NCBI GenBank assembly: GCA_003220195.1
Contig: QHRT01000538.1
Location: 247-6,604, forward strand
Reading direction: 5' to 3'
Origin: Candidatus Rokuibacteriota bacterium
GTDB lineage: Bacteria > Methylomirabilota > Methylomirabilia > Rokubacteriales > CSP1-6
Length of the DNA: 6,358 nt
Shown: piece by piece, positions 5,254 through 6,358 of the stretch
Layout: each line of letters starts with the position of its first letter
Numbering within the stretch: the first letter of the stretch is position 1
The notes under the pieces: model-generated
Database searches by the model: none
What the model was told of the DNA's origin: nothing
Seen by the model: the letters and a program-made list of their open reading frames with translations, nothing else
Made by a program: the position numbers and the translations under genes

Positions 5254-6358
5254 TCACTTGAACGTGGAGGACACCGTGGCCAGGTTGCTGAGCCAGTTGC
5301 CGGCATCCGCTGGCGTCGTCCCGGGGCTCACCAGGACAGCCGCGAACGTGTAGGGCCCCGCGGGAATCGTCGTGACGATCGGCGCGCTCAGGATCATTTC
5401 CGTGCCGCTCGACACGATCGTGCTCGAGCGGAATGGCTGCAGCGCGCCCGGAACGACGACGCCACCGTGGAAGGCCAGCGAGAACCCGCCCGCCGTCAGA
5501 ACGTACACGTCTCCTCCCGGAACGAGCAGTGCCACGTAGAGGTCTCCGACGTTCTCCTGGTCGGGGAATCCAGGCTCCGTGCCCAGGGTCAACGTCAACG
5601 TGTCGCCAACCGAGATCGTCGACGTGTTCACCGTGAGGGTCAACCGAGGTTGAAGGATCGCGTCGACAGCGGCGACGAGCGCGCCGGGATCACCGGTCTC
5701 ACACGTGTGCACCTCACGGAAGACGACCGCATTCCCGATGGTGACGACGTGTCCGCAATCGGCACGCAGCGGGATGATGAGCTCCTGGAGCCGATGACCG
5801 AGGCCCGGCACGCCGGCCAGGAATTCCTGCGACGCTCTCGTCACGATGCCGTCGCCATCGCTCGCGGGTCCGACGCCGCCCAGTCCGGCGATCGATTCAT
5901 AGCGCACGTCGGCCGGCAACGGCCTCGCGCCGAGATCGTTCAGCGCGGTGAGCGCGGGACTCCCGGGAACGAGTTCCACCACGGCGACGCTCGTCGGATT
6001 GACGCCCACCGACACACACACCGCGGCAAACGCCAGGCACGAGGTGCCCAGCGGCGATCCCTGGTGCGGCGTGGCGATGACGATGAGCTGCGCCACGTCG
6101 CCGCGATAGGGAACGGGCGCGGCAGCGGCGTTGAGCCGCGCGAGGCCCTGCAGATACTCGCGAGCGGCGAGCCCGCCCATGCTGTGGGCCACGAGGATCA
6201 CTTTCTGCGCATCCGGATTGACCGCGAGCACGGCCTGGACGACCGCCGACACTTCGAAGCCCTGCCGATCGAACGAGAGAGTCTGCGAACGGAAGGGCGC
6301 GGCGTCGTGATCCGAGAAATTCATCGTGTAGAAGTCGCCGGCCGACACGCTCGTCACG
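5254..6358 (-). CDS. alpha/beta-hydrolase lipase/esterase with C-terminal beta-rich domain (5' end outside window)
   Basis: The reading frame stays open to the right edge, so the start, any signal peptide and probably the first strands lie outside; 367 codons are visible. Numbered from the GTG at 6357, the nucleophile elbow is AHSMGG (57-62, Ser59), followed by the typical ATPHQGSPLG (95-104). SDGDGIVT (166-173) supplies the likely catalytic Asp (167 or 169), and His203 in DCGHVV is the likely triad histidine. Together these match PGAP1-like/triacylglycerol lipase families. Four cysteines (107, 114, 201, 219) could form disulfides, which suits an exported protein. From about 236 to the end a separate Thr/Val/Gly-rich region of alternating strand-like segments (LTLTVNTSTISVGDTLTL onward) looks like an Ig-like or other beta-sandwich domain, possibly for attachment or substrate binding. 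The gene converges on the membrane-protein gene with only 33 bp between stops and no clear terminator there. Confidence 0.87.
   Translation of the reverse strand, partial: VTSVSAGDFYTMNFSDHDAAPFRSQTLSFDRQGFEVSAVVQAVLAVNPDAQKVILVAHSMGGLAAREYLQGLARLNAAAAPVPYRGDVAQLIVIATPHQGSPLGTSCLAFAAVCVSVGVNPTSVAVVELVPGSPALTALNDLGARPLPADVRYESIAGLGGVGPASDGDGIVTRASQEFLAGVPGLGHRLQELIIPLRADCGHVVTIGNAVVFREVHTCETGDPGALVAAVDAILQPRLTLTVNTSTISVGDTLTLTLGTEPGFPDQENVGDLYVALLVPGGDVYVLTAGGFSLAFHGGVVVPGALQPFRSSTIVSSGTEMILSAPIVTTIPAGPYTFAAVLVSPGTTPADAGNWLSNLATVSSTFK

Overview
The window is GC-rich bacterial DNA (roughly two-thirds G+C, with strong G/C preference at third codon positions). It looks like chromosome from a soil or sediment bacterium of a poorly cultured high-GC lineage. 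Rokubacteria/Methylomirabilota-like, acidobacterial or deltaproteobacterial origin would all fit, but no marker gene here settles it. No rRNA, tRNA, CRISPR array, phage gene or transposase is visible.

Layout from left to right. (1) The C-terminal end of an unrecognised plus-strand gene (2-220). (2) A 122-bp gap with a weak promoter candidate. (3) A two-gene operon: a zinc-dependent, class III-type alcohol dehydrogenase (343-1455), overlapping by ATGA with a class I SAM-dependent methyltransferase (1452-2234). (4) Three tandem copies of an imperfect, hairpin-forming intergenic repeat (2232-2451). It begins on the methyltransferase stop codon and ends just before the next ribosome binding site. 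(5) A mandelate racemase-like enolase-superfamily enzyme (2466-3551). (6) A 540-residue multi-pass membrane protein resembling GT-C glycosyltransferases (3598-5220). (7) Convergent on the minus strand, a secreted-type alpha/beta-hydrolase (lipase/esterase) with a C-terminal beta-rich domain, cut by the right edge (5254-6358).

The five plus-strand genes run in one direction, but the repeat array divides them. The dehydrogenase and methyltransferase are probably translationally coupled. The racemase-like gene follows the array and may be transcribed with the membrane protein 46 bp downstream. An alcohol dehydrogenase next to an acid-sugar or hydroxyacid dehydratase/racemase-type enzyme hints at small-molecule catabolism. 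The sequence does not show a shared substrate, and the membrane protein and lipase have no obvious link to it.

The most unusual items are the repeat array, whose middle copy lacks exactly one 29-nt hairpin-bearing block between GAGCG direct repeats, and the racemase-like enzyme, in which the second lysine of the catalytic KxK motif is glutamine. No clear new multi-gene system is visible; the genes are otherwise members of common families.
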